Below the pieces are notes generated by a model. The model was given only the letters and a program-made list of their open reading frames with translations. It ran no database searches and was not told the DNA's origin. Shown here in pieces: positions 33,572-42,885 of a stretch of DNA of 64,000 bases. Source of the DNA: Pseudomonas sp. ICMP22404 (lineage in GTDB: Bacteria; Pseudomonadota; Gammaproteobacteria; Pseudomonadales; Pseudomonadaceae); the NCBI RefSeq assembly GCF_006227205.1, contig NZ_VCNG01000001.1, forward strand, positions 741,564-805,563, written 5' to 3'. Each line of letters opens with the position of its first letter. Position 1 is the first letter of the stretch. A program made the position numbers and the translations under genes.

Positions 33572-34303
33572 TTAGAAGCGCGCTTTGGGCGTCGCGACCG
33601 GGATCGGATGGCTGCCATCGAGCGGCAGGAAACGACCCTGGTCCGCATCGAAGGCTTTGATCTCGCTGGTCTCGATGTTGTACACCCAGCCGTGGATGAA
33701 CAACTGACCGCTGGCCATGCGCGAGGCCACCGAAGGGTGCGTTCGCAAGTGCTGCAATTGCGCGATCACGTTTTCTTCAGTGAGGATGGGCATGGTCTGT
33801 TTTTCGTCGCCGCACGGGCAGTTGTCGTGGACCATGGTCTTGGCCACTTCGGCGTGGCGCAGCCAGGCTTTGACCGTGGGCATTCTTTCCAGGGTTTCGG
33901 GGTTGAGCACCGCGCGCATGGCGCCGCAATCGGAATGACCGCACACAATGATGTGCTGCACCCCAAGGGCCAGTACGGCGTATTCGATGGCGGTGGAGAC
34001 GCCGCCGTTCATTTGTCCATAAGGCGGAACGACGTTGCCGACGTTGCGGGTCACGAACAGATCGCCTGGAGAGCTATGGGTAATCAGCTCGGGCACGATG
34101 CGCGAATCGGCGCAGGTGATGAACATCGCCCGGGGCGATTGGGCGGTGGCGAGTTTCTTGAAGAGTTCTTCCTGCTGCGGGAAGACTTCGTGATGGAAAT
34201 GCAAAAAGCCGTCAACAATATGCTGCAGCGCTGCATCGGCGGTTTCCGCCTCGGGTTGGGCTGAAGCCGACGCAGCCAACGGCTGTTTATCCTTGTCACT
34301 CAT
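33572..34303 (-). CDS. beta-carbonic anhydrase
   Basis: Protein of 243 aa. The zinc site is complete: CADSR (Cys64, Asp66, Arg68), His123 and Cys126 in CGHSDCGAM. GDLFVTRNVGNVVPP and GVSTAIEYAVLALG are the usual family strands. It interconverts CO2 and bicarbonate in the cytoplasm and is paired with the SulP gene downstream. The N-terminal 25 residues are an Ala/Glu-rich extension that is not conserved in short bacterial homologues. Confidence 0.95.
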   Translation of the reverse strand: MSDKDKQPLAASASAQPEAETADAALQHIVDGFLHFHHEVFPQQEELFKKLATAQSPRAMFITCADSRIVPELITHSSPGDLFVTRNVGNVVPPYGQMNGGVSTAIEYAVLALGVQHIIVCGHSDCGAMRAVLNPETLERMPTVKAWLRHAEVAKTMVHDNCPCGDEKQTMPILTEENVIAQLQHLRTHPSVASRMASGQLFIHGWVYNIETSEIKAFDADQGRFLPLDGSHPIPVATPKARF

Positions 34304-34498
34304 GATTCATCCTCATAACGCCAGTGGCTGGTTAAAAAACGTCCAGGTCAAAGGGTTCGACCCGTCAGTCACTCGATGAACAAGGTAGCGGTCGAAACTT
34401 AACTCAAACTGAATCGGAGGCTCTAGGACAATGATTACGGGCATGACCTAAAGTGCAGGTGCCCTCCTGTCCAGCCTGTGCTGCAGGGTCAACTTTAA

Positions 34499-35557
34499 TC
34501 AAATCAACGACATCTGTCGGCCCGGCGGGCAAAAGGCCTCGCAGTCGAGAGTGTACCCTTCGCGCCGATCGAGCCCCAAGCGTTTGATCGCCTTGGCGAA
34601 GCGCTGGGCCAGCAGGTCGGCAAAGGGGCCTTCGCCGCGCATGCGTTTGCCAAACTGGCTCTCGTACAGCTCGCCGCCACGGCTCTGGCGGACCAGGCTC
34701 AACACATGGGCGGCGCGCTGCGGGTAGTGGGCCTGCAACCACTCTTCGAACAGTGGCGCGACCTCCAGCGGCAAACGCAGCATGATGTAGGAAGCACTTT
34801 GGGCACCGGCGGCATGGGCTTCGTTCAGCAGGCTTTCGATTTCGCTGTCGTTGATCATCGGAATCATCGGCGCGCACAACACCCCCACGGGAATGCCCGC
34901 CTCCCGCATCACCCTGATCGCTCGCAACCGCGCCTTGGGCGCCGCCGCGCGGGGTTCGAGAATACGTTTGAGCTCGTCGTCCAGGGTGGTGAGGCTGATC
35001 ATCACCGCCACCAGCCGTTGCCGGGCCAGCTCGGTGAGCAGGTCCAGGTCCCGCAGGATCAGCGAGCCCTTGGTCACGATGGTCACCGGGTGGCGATAGC
35101 GCAGCAGCACCTCCAGGATCCGGCGGGTGATGCGCTGTTCGCGTTCGATGGGCTGGTAAGGATCGGTATTGGAGCCCAGGTTGATCGGCGCGCACTGATA
35201 GCCGCGCTTGGACAGTTGCTCCTCCAGCACGTCGGCGGCGTTGCTCTTGGCAATCAGTCTGGTTTCGAAATCCAGCCCCGGCGACATGTCCCAATACGCA
35301 TGGCTGGGCCTTGCATAGCAGTAGATACAGCCATGTTCACAGCCCCGGTAAGGGTTGATCGAGCGATCGAAAGGGATATCCGGAGAGGTATTGCGGGTGA
35401 TGATGGTCTTCGCCGCCTCGAAGCGCACTTCGGTGCCTTGGGTCAGTGGTACTTCCTGATACCAACCATCATCTTCGACCACCGAGCGGCTCGGGGCGAA
35501 GCGGTTGTGTGGGTTGGTAGCGGTGCCACGACCGCGAGGCGGAAGAGAGGCCGACAT
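34499..35557 (-). CDS. SplB-like radical-SAM protein (PA0069 family)
   Basis: Protein of 352 aa from the ATG at 35557 (GGAG eight bases upstream). It belongs to the COG1533 family, with the cluster motif CEHGCIYC (Cys73, Cys77, Cys80), NLGSNTDPYQPIE, PVTIVTKGSLILRD and GIPVGVLCAPMIP. It lies 17 bases downstream of a near-perfect LexA box. I recall the P. aeruginosa homologue PA0069 as a member of the LexA regulon, which agrees. Relatives include spore photoproduct lyase, so a DNA-damage-related radical reaction is plausible, though the substrate is unknown. Confidence 0.85.
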   Translation of the reverse strand: MSASLPPRGRGTATNPHNRFAPSRSVVEDDGWYQEVPLTQGTEVRFEAAKTIITRNTSPDIPFDRSINPYRGCEHGCIYCYARPSHAYWDMSPGLDFETRLIAKSNAADVLEEQLSKRGYQCAPINLGSNTDPYQPIEREQRITRRILEVLLRYRHPVTIVTKGSLILRDLDLLTELARQRLVAVMISLTTLDDELKRILEPRAAAPKARLRAIRVMREAGIPVGVLCAPMIPMINDSEIESLLNEAHAAGAQSASYIMLRLPLEVAPLFEEWLQAHYPQRAAHVLSLVRQSRGGELYESQFGKRMRGEGPFADLLAQRFAKAIKRLGLDRREGYTLDCEAFCPPGRQMSLI

Positions 35558-35573
35558 GAGAAATACTCCGATG

Positions 35574-35589
35574 CTGTATGTGCATACAG
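35574..35589. promoter_or_regulatory. LexA (SOS) box
   Basis: CTGTATGTGCATACAG matches the CTGT-N8-ACAG consensus exactly and is a full palindrome except for the central bases. It lies 17-32 bases upstream of the radical-SAM start codon, where bound LexA would block transcription. Confidence 0.88.
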
Positions 35590-35752
35590 TATCTCCTGCA
35601 TTCGGATTGGACCAGTGCCATTCAGCGCCTGAGGGGCGTTGGCGCATCTGCGATGACAATTCACAACACTTTGACGTCCTTGTTACGGGTTTTTAACTGG
35701 GCAGAGCCGAAACTGCTCCACTTCGAACTCTCTTGTTTCCGGTCATCCGTGC

Positions 35753-36433
35753 ATGTTCAAGTTTCGCTCCCGTTCACTGTGTTGCCTGGCCTTGCTGATG
35801 GGGCTGGCCGTGCCCTCGGTCCAGGCCGCTGATGTCGTACAGACGAGGCCCGCTGAGTGGGCCCAGCCTGTAGAAAAGGATTACAACCTTTACCAGATGT
35901 CACCCACCCTTTACCGCAGTTCCTTGCCGGATGGTGGAGCCTTGCCCCTGCTGACGAAGCTCAGGATCGGCACGGTCATCACCTTCCTGCCAGAGTCGGA
36001 TGCACGCTGGCTCTCCACCCCCGGTATTGAGCAGGTACGGTTGCCGTATCGCACCAACCATGTCGACGACAGCGACATCCTTCGGGCCTTGCGTGCCGTC
36101 CAGGCGGCCGAAGCCAAGGGCCCCGTACTGATGCACTGCAAGCACGGCTCGGACCGCACCGGGCTGGTGGCGGCGATGTACAGGGTGGTCGTGCAGGGCT
36201 GGAGCAAAGAAGACGCGCTGAACGAAATGACCGAAGGCGGCTTCGGCGACAGCCATCACTTCAAGGATGGGGTTCGTTACATGATGCAGGCCGATGTGGA
36301 AAAACTCCGTCTTGCATTGGCGAACGGCGAATGCAGCACTAGCGTGTTTGCCCTTTGCTCCTTGAAGAGCTGGGTCAACTCGACCACGACAGCCCATCAC
36401 CTTGAGCCGCAGATCACCCTGCCCGAGCGCTGA
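35753..36433 (+). CDS. periplasmic dual-specificity/tyrosine phosphatase
   Basis: Protein of 226 aa. A Sec signal (residues 1-25, cleavage after VQA) directs it to the periplasm. The catalytic loop is HCKHGSDRTG (Cys129, Arg135), with Asp105/Asp106 in the preceding loop as the general-acid candidates. YRSSLPDGGALPLL is the family's N-terminal signature. The target phosphoprotein or phosphoinositide is unknown. The C-terminal 30 residues (SVFALCSLKSW...) extend beyond the usual domain, and the gene overlaps the convergent peptidase gene by 20 bp. Confidence 0.85.
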   Translation: MFKFRSRSLCCLALLMGLAVPSVQAADVVQTRPAEWAQPVEKDYNLYQMSPTLYRSSLPDGGALPLLTKLRIGTVITFLPESDARWLSTPGIEQVRLPYRTNHVDDSDILRALRAVQAAEAKGPVLMHCKHGSDRTGLVAAMYRVVVQGWSKEDALNEMTEGGFGDSHHFKDGVRYMMQADVEKLRLALANGECSTSVFALCSLKSWVNSTTTAHHLEPQITLPER

Positions 36434-38411
36434 TCGATGACGTGCCTGAAAAGGCGGCGATGGAGACGGACAGCGGTCGCGAGTCACCTGGCGCAAAAAT
36501 GGTTTCACGCAACGCGCGGCCGGTTACCGGGTTGAACAGCCCGTCGCGCTTGAATCGCTGGAACACGGTCATGGCCAATTCCTTTGCCCAGGCGTAGGCG
36601 TAGATCGTCGCCCCATAGCCGGTCACCAGGTAGTCCAGGCCATTGGGCCAGCGCTCGCTCGGCGACACCGGCAGATGCCCCACCTGCGCGCTGGTTTGAT
36701 CAAATACCTGTTGGACGGTCCGCCCGTCGCCGTGGGTGCGGTGTAATTCCATGTCGAATAAAGCGCTGCGCAACAGCACCGCGGTTTCCCAACTGTTCTG
36801 GGTGCGGGCAAAGGTCAACAGTTGAGTGGCGACCTCGTCAGGCATCTTTTCTCCGGTTTGATAGTGCTTCGAGATCCGCACCAGGCATTGCCTTGAGAAG
36901 CACCATTGCTCGAACAGGATCCCGGCAAATTCGGCGGTGTCGCGAGACAGGCTGTTGATGCCCGACAGATCGCGATAGTCGGCGCGGGTCAGGACATGCT
37001 GCAGGCAATGGCCGAACTCATGGAAAAGGATTCGCAGTTGCAGATGGTCGAGCAGGACCGGGTCTGGTCCCTCGCTGCGCGGTAGCCAGCCATGCAGCGC
37101 TGCGATGGGGTGTCGTGGACGGCCCTCGGCGGTGATGTGGCGGTTTCGCAGGGTGGTGGTATTGGGAAAACCGTCTCGGTTGGCATCCGAAAACGGATCG
37201 AAATAAATGTAACCAATGGTCGCGTCCCATTCGCGGACTTCGAACAGACGCACGTCGGGGTGCCAGGTCGCTACATCCTGTCGCTCGACGAAGTCGACGC
37301 CGAACAACTCCGTCGCCATCCGCAACAGCTGGGCAAACGTGGGCTCCAATGCAAACCAGACACTCAGCGCTTCCCTGGAAACGCCTGCTGCCTGCTGGCG
37401 AAGTTGATTCGCCAGGTAGGGGTAGTCCCAGGGCTGGGGGTCGCTGAGACCTTGCTGCGTGGCAAAGGTCTTGAGCTGGTCGGCGTCCCGCTTGAATGTG
37501 TGCTGCTGCCGTTCGAGCTGTGCCCGCAGAAACGTCATGACTTCTTCAGTGGAGGCGGCTTGCTCTGGCTCGATCGCCAGCTGGGCAAAATTCGAATAGC
37601 CCAGGGAGGTGGCGTACTGATGACGGTCATCGAGCAATTGCCTGAGTATGTCGGCGTTGTCGAACTGGCCCGCGTGTGGGCCTTGATCCGATGCGCGGGT
37701 GCTGTAGGCCTCGTACATCTGCTGACGTAGGAAACGGTTGTCGGCGTAGTGAGTGACGATGCCAAATGATTCATCGCTAAGTGTCAGCAGCCATCCCGTG
37801 CGGCCGGCTTCCCGCGCCTGGCGGGCCATTTGTTGCTTGAACCGCGACGGCAGGCCGCTCAGCTGAGCTTCATCGTCAAACGTTTTGCGCCAGGCCTGGT
37901 TGGCCAGTTGCAGGTTTTCCAGGAATAACCCCTGGACCTCCTTGATGCGCAGCTTCAGCAGGCTCTGGCCTGCCGGCATGTGCTGGTGAAATTGGTGCAG
38001 GATTTTCTTCAGGACCCGTGTGCGAGTCGGTGCGAAATGCCTGGCGATCTGGCTGTCCGCCAAGCGCTGATAGAGCTCGAACAGCGTGGGGTGTTGTTTC
38101 AGCGAAGCCTGGAAGTCATGTAATCGTTCACTGCAATCCAGGGAGGCCCGCGCCCAGGCGTCCGCTGTCCGGGTCGTGGTCAGAAGGTGCAGCAGGTAAC
38201 CGAAGCCTTCCAATCGTGTGTGGATTTCATCCATGGCCAACACGAGGTCGTCCCAAGTGGGGAAGGGCGTCTGGGTCTTGATGATATGGGCGACCTGATC
38301 GCGGCTTTCGGCAAGCAGGCGGTCGAGGGCGGGTGAGAAGTGTTCGGCTTGAATCTGCGAAAAAGGCGGCAGGTCATACGCCTGCAGCAGCGGGTTATCG
38401 TCGTGGGGCAT
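36414..38411 (-). CDS. M3-family oligopeptidase (PrlC paralogue)
   Basis: Protein of 665 aa, paralogous to the PrlC downstream-neighbour (both start ...NPLLQxYDLPPFSxIxAEH). The zinc site HEFGH is at 464-468, with the third ligand Glu at about 494 (DTAEFAG), and the substrate tyrosines in YGATIYAYAW are kept, so it is probably active. It differs from PrlC by weak overall identity and by a C-terminus that diverges after LRETIFAPGDS: the PrlC-type xSIDALLRHSGL end is replaced by SVSIAAFSGTSSISARAG. That suggests a frameshifted or otherwise altered tail. Likely a cytoplasmic peptidase acting on short peptides. Confidence 0.88.
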   Translation of the reverse strand: MPHDDNPLLQAYDLPPFSQIQAEHFSPALDRLLAESRDQVAHIIKTQTPFPTWDDLVLAMDEIHTRLEGFGYLLHLLTTTRTADAWARASLDCSERLHDFQASLKQHPTLFELYQRLADSQIARHFAPTRTRVLKKILHQFHQHMPAGQSLLKLRIKEVQGLFLENLQLANQAWRKTFDDEAQLSGLPSRFKQQMARQAREAGRTGWLLTLSDESFGIVTHYADNRFLRQQMYEAYSTRASDQGPHAGQFDNADILRQLLDDRHQYATSLGYSNFAQLAIEPEQAASTEEVMTFLRAQLERQQHTFKRDADQLKTFATQQGLSDPQPWDYPYLANQLRQQAAGVSREALSVWFALEPTFAQLLRMATELFGVDFVERQDVATWHPDVRLFEVREWDATIGYIYFDPFSDANRDGFPNTTTLRNRHITAEGRPRHPIAALHGWLPRSEGPDPVLLDHLQLRILFHEFGHCLQHVLTRADYRDLSGINSLSRDTAEFAGILFEQWCFSRQCLVRISKHYQTGEKMPDEVATQLLTFARTQNSWETAVLLRSALFDMELHRTHGDGRTVQQVFDQTSAQVGHLPVSPSERWPNGLDYLVTGYGATIYAYAWAKELAMTVFQRFKRDGLFNPVTGRALRETIFAPGDSRPLSVSIAAFSGTSSISARAG

Positions 38412-38524
38412 GGAGGGCCTTCCTGTCTGTCTGGGCTGACCAGTCTGGGCAGGAAGGCGTGAAGCCTGGCGGTATATATATATCGCTCCCGGGCCGGGTG
38501 GCCCGGAAGGTGATGCCGGACATG

Positions 38525-38803
38525 TCAGTCGGTTTTTTTCTTCAACTTGGGGTTGGGAAAGAACTGTACCGCCTGGACCTTGGCGTCCGGCACTTTAAGC
38601 GCCGACGTATTGACCCGGGTGCCCAGTTCCTTGGGCACCGATAGGCCTTGTTCGTTGAGCGTGTCGGAATAACCACAGGCGACGCACTCGCGGTGCGGCA
38701 CGCCGTCTTCGTTCCACATCATCAACTTGTCCGGCTCGCTGCACGCCGGGCAGACTGCCCCGGCGATAAAGCGTTTTTTCGTGATCACAGGCCCCTCGCT
38801 CAT
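38525..38803 (-). CDS. YheV-family zinc-ribbon protein
   Basis: Protein of 92 aa with a zinc ribbon CPACSEPDKLMMW...RECVACGYSD (four cysteines at about residues 18, 21, 40 and 43) and a basic C-terminus. It begins 4 bp inside the end of prlC. E. coli YheV has the same neighbour, which supports the family name. It is a small cytosolic protein of unknown role, probably co-expressed with PrlC. Confidence 0.85.
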   Translation of the reverse strand: MSEGPVITKKRFIAGAVCPACSEPDKLMMWNEDGVPHRECVACGYSDTLNEQGLSVPKELGTRVNTSALKVPDAKVQAVQFFPNPKLKKKTD

Positions 38804-40851
38804 GCTGCCGCGTCCTCGCTCAGGCCGCTATGGCGCAAGAGTGCGTCAATCGACGGCTCACGGCCACGGAAGTCGACGAACAGCACCATCGGTTCCTGGG
38901 AACCTCCACGGGCCAGGATCGCCTCGCGGAAAGCGCGGCCGGTGTCGGCGTTGAGCACGCCGTCTTCCTCGAACTTCGAGAACGCATCGGCCGACAGCAC
39001 TTCCGCCCACTTATAGCTGTAGTAGCCCGCCGCGTAGCCGCCGGCGAAGATGTGGGCAAAGCTGTTGGGGAACCGGTTGTAGGCCGGAGGACGCATCACC
39101 GACACCTCGTCGCGCACACCTTCGAGCACTTGCAGCACGCTGCGGCCGTCGCCATGGGTGGCGTGCAGTTCGAAATCGAACAGCGAGAATTCCAGTTGGC
39201 GGACCATCATCAGGCCGGACTGGAAGTTTTTCGCCGCCAGCATCTTCTCCAGCAGGTCCTGGGGCAGCGGTTCGCCGGTCTCGTAGTGACCGGAGATCAG
39301 CGCCAGGCCTTCAGGCTCCCAGCACCAGTTCTCCATGAACTGGCTTGGCAGCTCCACGGCATCCCAGGCCACGCCGTTGATGCCGGATACGCCGGCGTGC
39401 TCGACGCGGGTCAGCAGGTGGTGCAGGCCATGGCCGAACTCGTGGAACAGTGTGGTGACTTCGTCGTGGGTCAGGAGGGCCGGTTTGCCACTGTCGGCCG
39501 GGGTGAAGTTGCACACCAGGTTGGCGACCGGGCTTTGCAGCACGCCATCGATCGTGCGACGACGGTCCCGGGCGCCGTCCATCCAGGCGCCACCACGCTT
39601 GTTGGCGCGGGCATAGAGATCGAAGAAGAAACGCCCGACGTGCTGGCCGTTTTCCTTGATCTCGAACAGGCGCACGTCCGGGTGCCAGGCGTCGAAGCCT
39701 TTCAGCTCGGTGATCTCGATGCCGTAGAGGCGTTGCACGATGGCGAACAGACCGCTCAGTACCTTGTCGATCGGGAAGTACGCGCGCAGGGCTTCCTGGG
39801 CGACGCTGTAGCGCTGCTGGCGCAGTTTTTCACCGTAGAAACCGCTGTCCCAGCTTTGCAGATCGGGGCAGCCTTGCTCGGCGGCGAAGGCTTTCAGTTG
39901 TTCCAGATCCTGGGCGGCAAACGGTTTGCTGCGCTTGGCCAGGTCACGCAGGAAGCTGAGGACCTGGTCGCTGGACTCGGCCATCTTGGTCGCCAGGCTC
40001 AACTCGGCGAAATTGGCGAAGCCCAGCAATTGGGCCAGCTCCTGGCGCAGGTCGAGGATCTGCTCCATCACCGGGCCGTTATCGTTCTGACCGGCATTCG
40101 GGCCTTGGTCCGACGCACGGGTGCAGTAGGCCGCGTAGACTTCTTCACGCAGGGCGCGGTCTTCGGCGTAGGTCATCACCGCGTAGTAGCTGGGGAATTC
40201 CAGGTTGATCAGCCAGCCGTCCAGTTCCTTGGCCTGGGCTGCCGCAGCCATTTGTGCCTTGGCCGAATCGGTCAGGCCGGCGAGCGCCGCTTCGTCGGTG
40301 ACGTGCTTGGTCCAGGCCTGGGTGGCGTCCAGCAGTTGGTTGGAGAACCGGCTGCCCAGCTCGGACAACTTGCTTTGCACCTCGGCGTAGCGTTTCTGCT
40401 GCTCCGGTGGCAGGTCGATACCCGACAGACGGAAGTCTCGCAGGGAGTGTTCCAGGATGGTTTTTTGCGCCACGTCGAAACCGGCGGCCTCAGGGCTGTT
40501 CGCCAAGGCTTCGAAGGCCTGGAACAACTCACGGTTCTGGCCCAACTCAGTGGAGTAGGCGCTCAGGGCTGGCAGGCAGGCTTCATAGGCTTCACGCAGT
40601 TCAGGGCTGTTGCGCACCGCGTTCAAGTGGCTCACCGGGCTCCAGGCGGCGCCCAGGCGATCGTTGAGCTCGTCCATCGCCAGCACCAGGCCGGCCCAGC
40701 TTGGCTGTTGGCCTTGGGTCTTGAGGATCTGCGCGATGGCGGCACGGTTGTCAGCCAGGATCTGCTCGATGGCCGGTTGCACGTGTTCGGCACGGATCGC
40801 CGAGAATGGCGGCAGGTCATAGGGCTGTAAAAGAGGGTTGTTCACGCTCAC
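38800..40851 (-). CDS. prlC: oligopeptidase A
   Basis: Protein of 683 aa from a GTG at 40851 (AAGGTG seven bases upstream), which gives VSVNNPLLQPYDLPPF and a length close to E. coli PrlC; an ATG at 40878 would add nine residues. HEFGH lies at 470-474, with the third zinc ligand in WDAVELPSQF and substrate residues in GGYAAGYYSYKW. It degrades small peptides released by other proteases. The yheV-like gene follows with a 4-bp overlap. The gamma-carbonic anhydrase gene is divergent. Confidence 0.95.
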   Translation of the reverse strand: MSVNNPLLQPYDLPPFSAIRAEHVQPAIEQILADNRAAIAQILKTQGQQPSWAGLVLAMDELNDRLGAAWSPVSHLNAVRNSPELREAYEACLPALSAYSTELGQNRELFQAFEALANSPEAAGFDVAQKTILEHSLRDFRLSGIDLPPEQQKRYAEVQSKLSELGSRFSNQLLDATQAWTKHVTDEAALAGLTDSAKAQMAAAAQAKELDGWLINLEFPSYYAVMTYAEDRALREEVYAAYCTRASDQGPNAGQNDNGPVMEQILDLRQELAQLLGFANFAELSLATKMAESSDQVLSFLRDLAKRSKPFAAQDLEQLKAFAAEQGCPDLQSWDSGFYGEKLRQQRYSVAQEALRAYFPIDKVLSGLFAIVQRLYGIEITELKGFDAWHPDVRLFEIKENGQHVGRFFFDLYARANKRGGAWMDGARDRRRTIDGVLQSPVANLVCNFTPADSGKPALLTHDEVTTLFHEFGHGLHHLLTRVEHAGVSGINGVAWDAVELPSQFMENWCWEPEGLALISGHYETGEPLPQDLLEKMLAAKNFQSGLMMVRQLEFSLFDFELHATHGDGRSVLQVLEGVRDEVSVMRPPAYNRFPNSFAHIFAGGYAAGYYSYKWAEVLSADAFSKFEEDGVLNADTGRAFREAILARGGSQEPMVLFVDFRGREPSIDALLRHSGLSEDAAA

Positions 40852-40950
40852 GGTTGGCACCTTGGCTGGAAGAAACATCGGCCCATCTTAATTACAATCG
40901 ACCTTCACCGCAGCTAGCAGCGACTATCAGTAGAAAAGAGAGAGCCTATC

Positions 40951-41496
40951 GTGACCCTTCGCACGTACCAGAATCACACCCCACGGCTTGCCCGGGGCGC
41001 TTTCGTCGACAGCACCGCGGTGGTGATCGGCGACGTTGAAATCGGCGAAGACAGCTCCGTCTGGCCACTGACGGTCATTCGCGGCGATATGCACCGCATC
41101 CGCATCGGCGCCCGTACCAGCGTGCAGGACGGCTGCGTGCTGCATATCACCCACGCCGGCCCGTTCAATCCCGATGGCTTTCCACTGTTGATCGGCGACG
41201 ACGTGACCATCGCCCACAAGGTCATGCTCCATGGCTGCGCCGTGGGCAGCCGGGTGCTGATCGGCATGGGCAGCATCGTCATGGACGGCGCGGTGGTCGA
41301 GGATGAGGTGATCATTGGTGCCGGCAGCCTCGTACCGCCGGGCAAACGCCTGGAGAGTGGCTTCCTGTACGTGGGCAGCCCGGTGAAACAGGCCCGGCCG
41401 CTGACTGACAAGGAGCGCGCCTTCTTCACCTACAGCGCGGCGAACTACGTCAAGCTCAAGGATTTGCACTTGGCTGAAGGTTATGACCAGCCCTGA
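40951..41496 (+). CDS. gamma-carbonic-anhydrase-like hexapeptide protein
   Basis: Protein of 181 aa built of hexapeptide turns (left-handed beta-helix). The three metal histidines expected are seen in LHITHAG, TIAHKVMLHG. Ends with VGSPVKQARPLTDKE, typical of the YrdA/PaaY group. Such proteins form trimers with metal sites between subunits; carbonic anhydrase activity is variable in this group, so the catalytic role is not certain. It is divergent from prlC, an arrangement I recall from P. aeruginosa. SD GAGAG nine bases upstream. Confidence 0.9.
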   Translation: MTLRTYQNHTPRLARGAFVDSTAVVIGDVEIGEDSSVWPLTVIRGDMHRIRIGARTSVQDGCVLHITHAGPFNPDGFPLLIGDDVTIAHKVMLHGCAVGSRVLIGMGSIVMDGAVVEDEVIIGAGSLVPPGKRLESGFLYVGSPVKQARPLTDKERAFFTYSAANYVKLKDLHLAEGYDQP

Positions 41497-41563
41497 AACA
41501 TCTGGTGAGTCCCCTCGCCACAGATGACCCCTTGCTACTGATTCATTCACCTCGGGAGCTTGC

Positions 41564-42214
41564 ATGCACTACCAAACCGTACTGTTCGACCTCGACGGTA
41601 CCCTCACCGACCCGCGTGAAGGCATCACCCGTTCGATCCAGTTCGCCCTCAGCCAATTGGGCATCGACGAGCCCGACCTGACCCGCCTCGAACATTTCAT
41701 CGGCCCGCCGCTGCTGCAGGCCTTCATGCAGTTCTATGGCTTCGACGAAGCGAAGGCCTGGGAGGCGGTGAATTTCTACCGCGAGCGCTTCAAAGTCACC
41801 GGCCTGTACGAAAACCGCGTTTTCGAAGGGGTGATGCCGCTGCTGGAAACCCTGGTGGGGCAGGGTCGGCAGTTGTACATCGCCACTTCCAAGCCTTGGG
41901 TCTTTGCCCGGGAAATCGCCCGGCATTTTGATTTTGCGCGGCACTTCAAGGTGATCTACGGCAGCGAGCTGGACGGCACCCGCACCGACAAAGTCGAATT
42001 GATCGCCCACCTGCTGGCTGAAGAAGGCATCGACCCGGCGAAGACCCTGATGATCGGCGACCGTAAACATGACCTGATCGGCGCGCGCAGCAATGGCCTG
42101 GATGCGGCTGCGGTGGGGTATGGGTTTGGCAGTCGTGAGGAGCTCCTGGCCGAGAGTCCGGCGTATCACTTCCAGACGGTGGATGAGCTGCATCAGGCAT
42201 TTATGCGAGGGTAG
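41564..42214 (+). CDS. HAD-superfamily phosphatase, Gph-like
   Basis: Protein of 216 aa. HAD motifs: FDLDGTLTDP (Asp9 nucleophile, Asp11 acid), a threonine/serine in IATSKP, the lysine in GTRTDKVELI, and the acidic pair in MIGDRKHD. The cap domain between residues 15 and 80 is the helical type of phosphoglycolate-like phosphatases. It probably hydrolyses a small phosphate ester; the exact substrate is not deducible. GGGAG upstream of the ATG. Confidence 0.9.
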   Translation: MHYQTVLFDLDGTLTDPREGITRSIQFALSQLGIDEPDLTRLEHFIGPPLLQAFMQFYGFDEAKAWEAVNFYRERFKVTGLYENRVFEGVMPLLETLVGQGRQLYIATSKPWVFAREIARHFDFARHFKVIYGSELDGTRTDKVELIAHLLAEEGIDPAKTLMIGDRKHDLIGARSNGLDAAAVGYGFGSREELLAESPAYHFQTVDELHQAFMRG

Positions 42215-42219
42215 TTCGA

Positions 42220-42308
42220 TGGTCATCGCGGGCAAGCCTTGCTCCCACGGAATCCATCCGGCATGAGGGAATTGTCGGTTCTGTGGGAGCAAGGCTTGCC
42301 CGCGATGA
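42220..42308. repeat. REPIN type 2, left of RAYT
   Basis: Inverted copies of CATCGCGGGCAAGCCTTGCTCC at about 42226-42248 and its complement GGAGCAAGGCTTGCCCGCGATG ending about 42307. This is a different core from REPIN type 1. Confidence 0.85.
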
Positions 42309-42401
42309 GGCCACCCAGACACATCCTGCTCCAACTTTTCAGATCAGATCCGCTTCTGCTGTCTAGCCTTAGGACAAAGACAGATCAAGGAGGATCCCCC
42401 A

Positions 42402-42860
42402 TTGAAAACCCAGGCACATTCCAATCGATTGCGTTTCGGGCGTTATTCGCAATCCGGACAAATTTATCTATTGACGGTAGTAGCGCTCCGTCGCGATCCG
42501 GTTTTCAATCGCTTCGAGACAGGACGTTTGGTAGTGGACGCCTTTCGAAAAGCTCAGCAAGAACAATTCGCCCGTTCCCTGGCCTGGGTTGTCATGCCGG
42601 ACCATTTTCATTGGCTGATTGAATTGCAGGATATAGGGCTTTCGAAATTGATTGCGCGCACGAAGTCCCGGACCACCGTAGCCTTCAATCGACAGATGCA
42701 GCGTCAAGGACCGCTTTGGCAAGAAGGTTTCCACGACCGGGCCATTCGCAAGGAAGAAGATTTGCAAGCGGTGGCGCGTTATATCGTGGCAAACCCTCTG
42801 CGAGCGGGGTTGGTTAAGCGGATAGGGGATTATCCGTTGTGGGATGCAGCATGGATCTGA
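42402..42860 (+). CDS. REP-associated tyrosine transposase (RAYT)
   Basis: Protein of 152 aa from a TTG start at 42402, with AAGGAGG eight bases upstream. The metal-binding HUH-type motif is VVMPDHFHWL (His68, His70). A tyrosine in VARYIVANPLRAGLV is the candidate nucleophile, and the WQEGFHDRAIRKEEDL segment is typical. RAYTs are single-copy, domesticated relatives of IS200/IS605 transposases that move REPINs. The gene is framed by two type 2 REPINs, as expected for its cognate elements. Confidence 0.93.
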   Translation: MKTQAHSNRLRFGRYSQSGQIYLLTVVALRRDPVFNRFETGRLVVDAFRKAQQEQFARSLAWVVMPDHFHWLIELQDIGLSKLIARTKSRTTVAFNRQMQRQGPLWQEGFHDRAIRKEEDLQAVARYIVANPLRAGLVKRIGDYPLWDAAWI

Positions 42861-42885
42861 GTCGGCTTATGCGGTGTTCATGACG

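Noticed and set aside
38830..40830. 666-aa plus-strand ORF opposite prlC
   Set aside because: Shadow of prlC, which has full M3 peptidase motifs.
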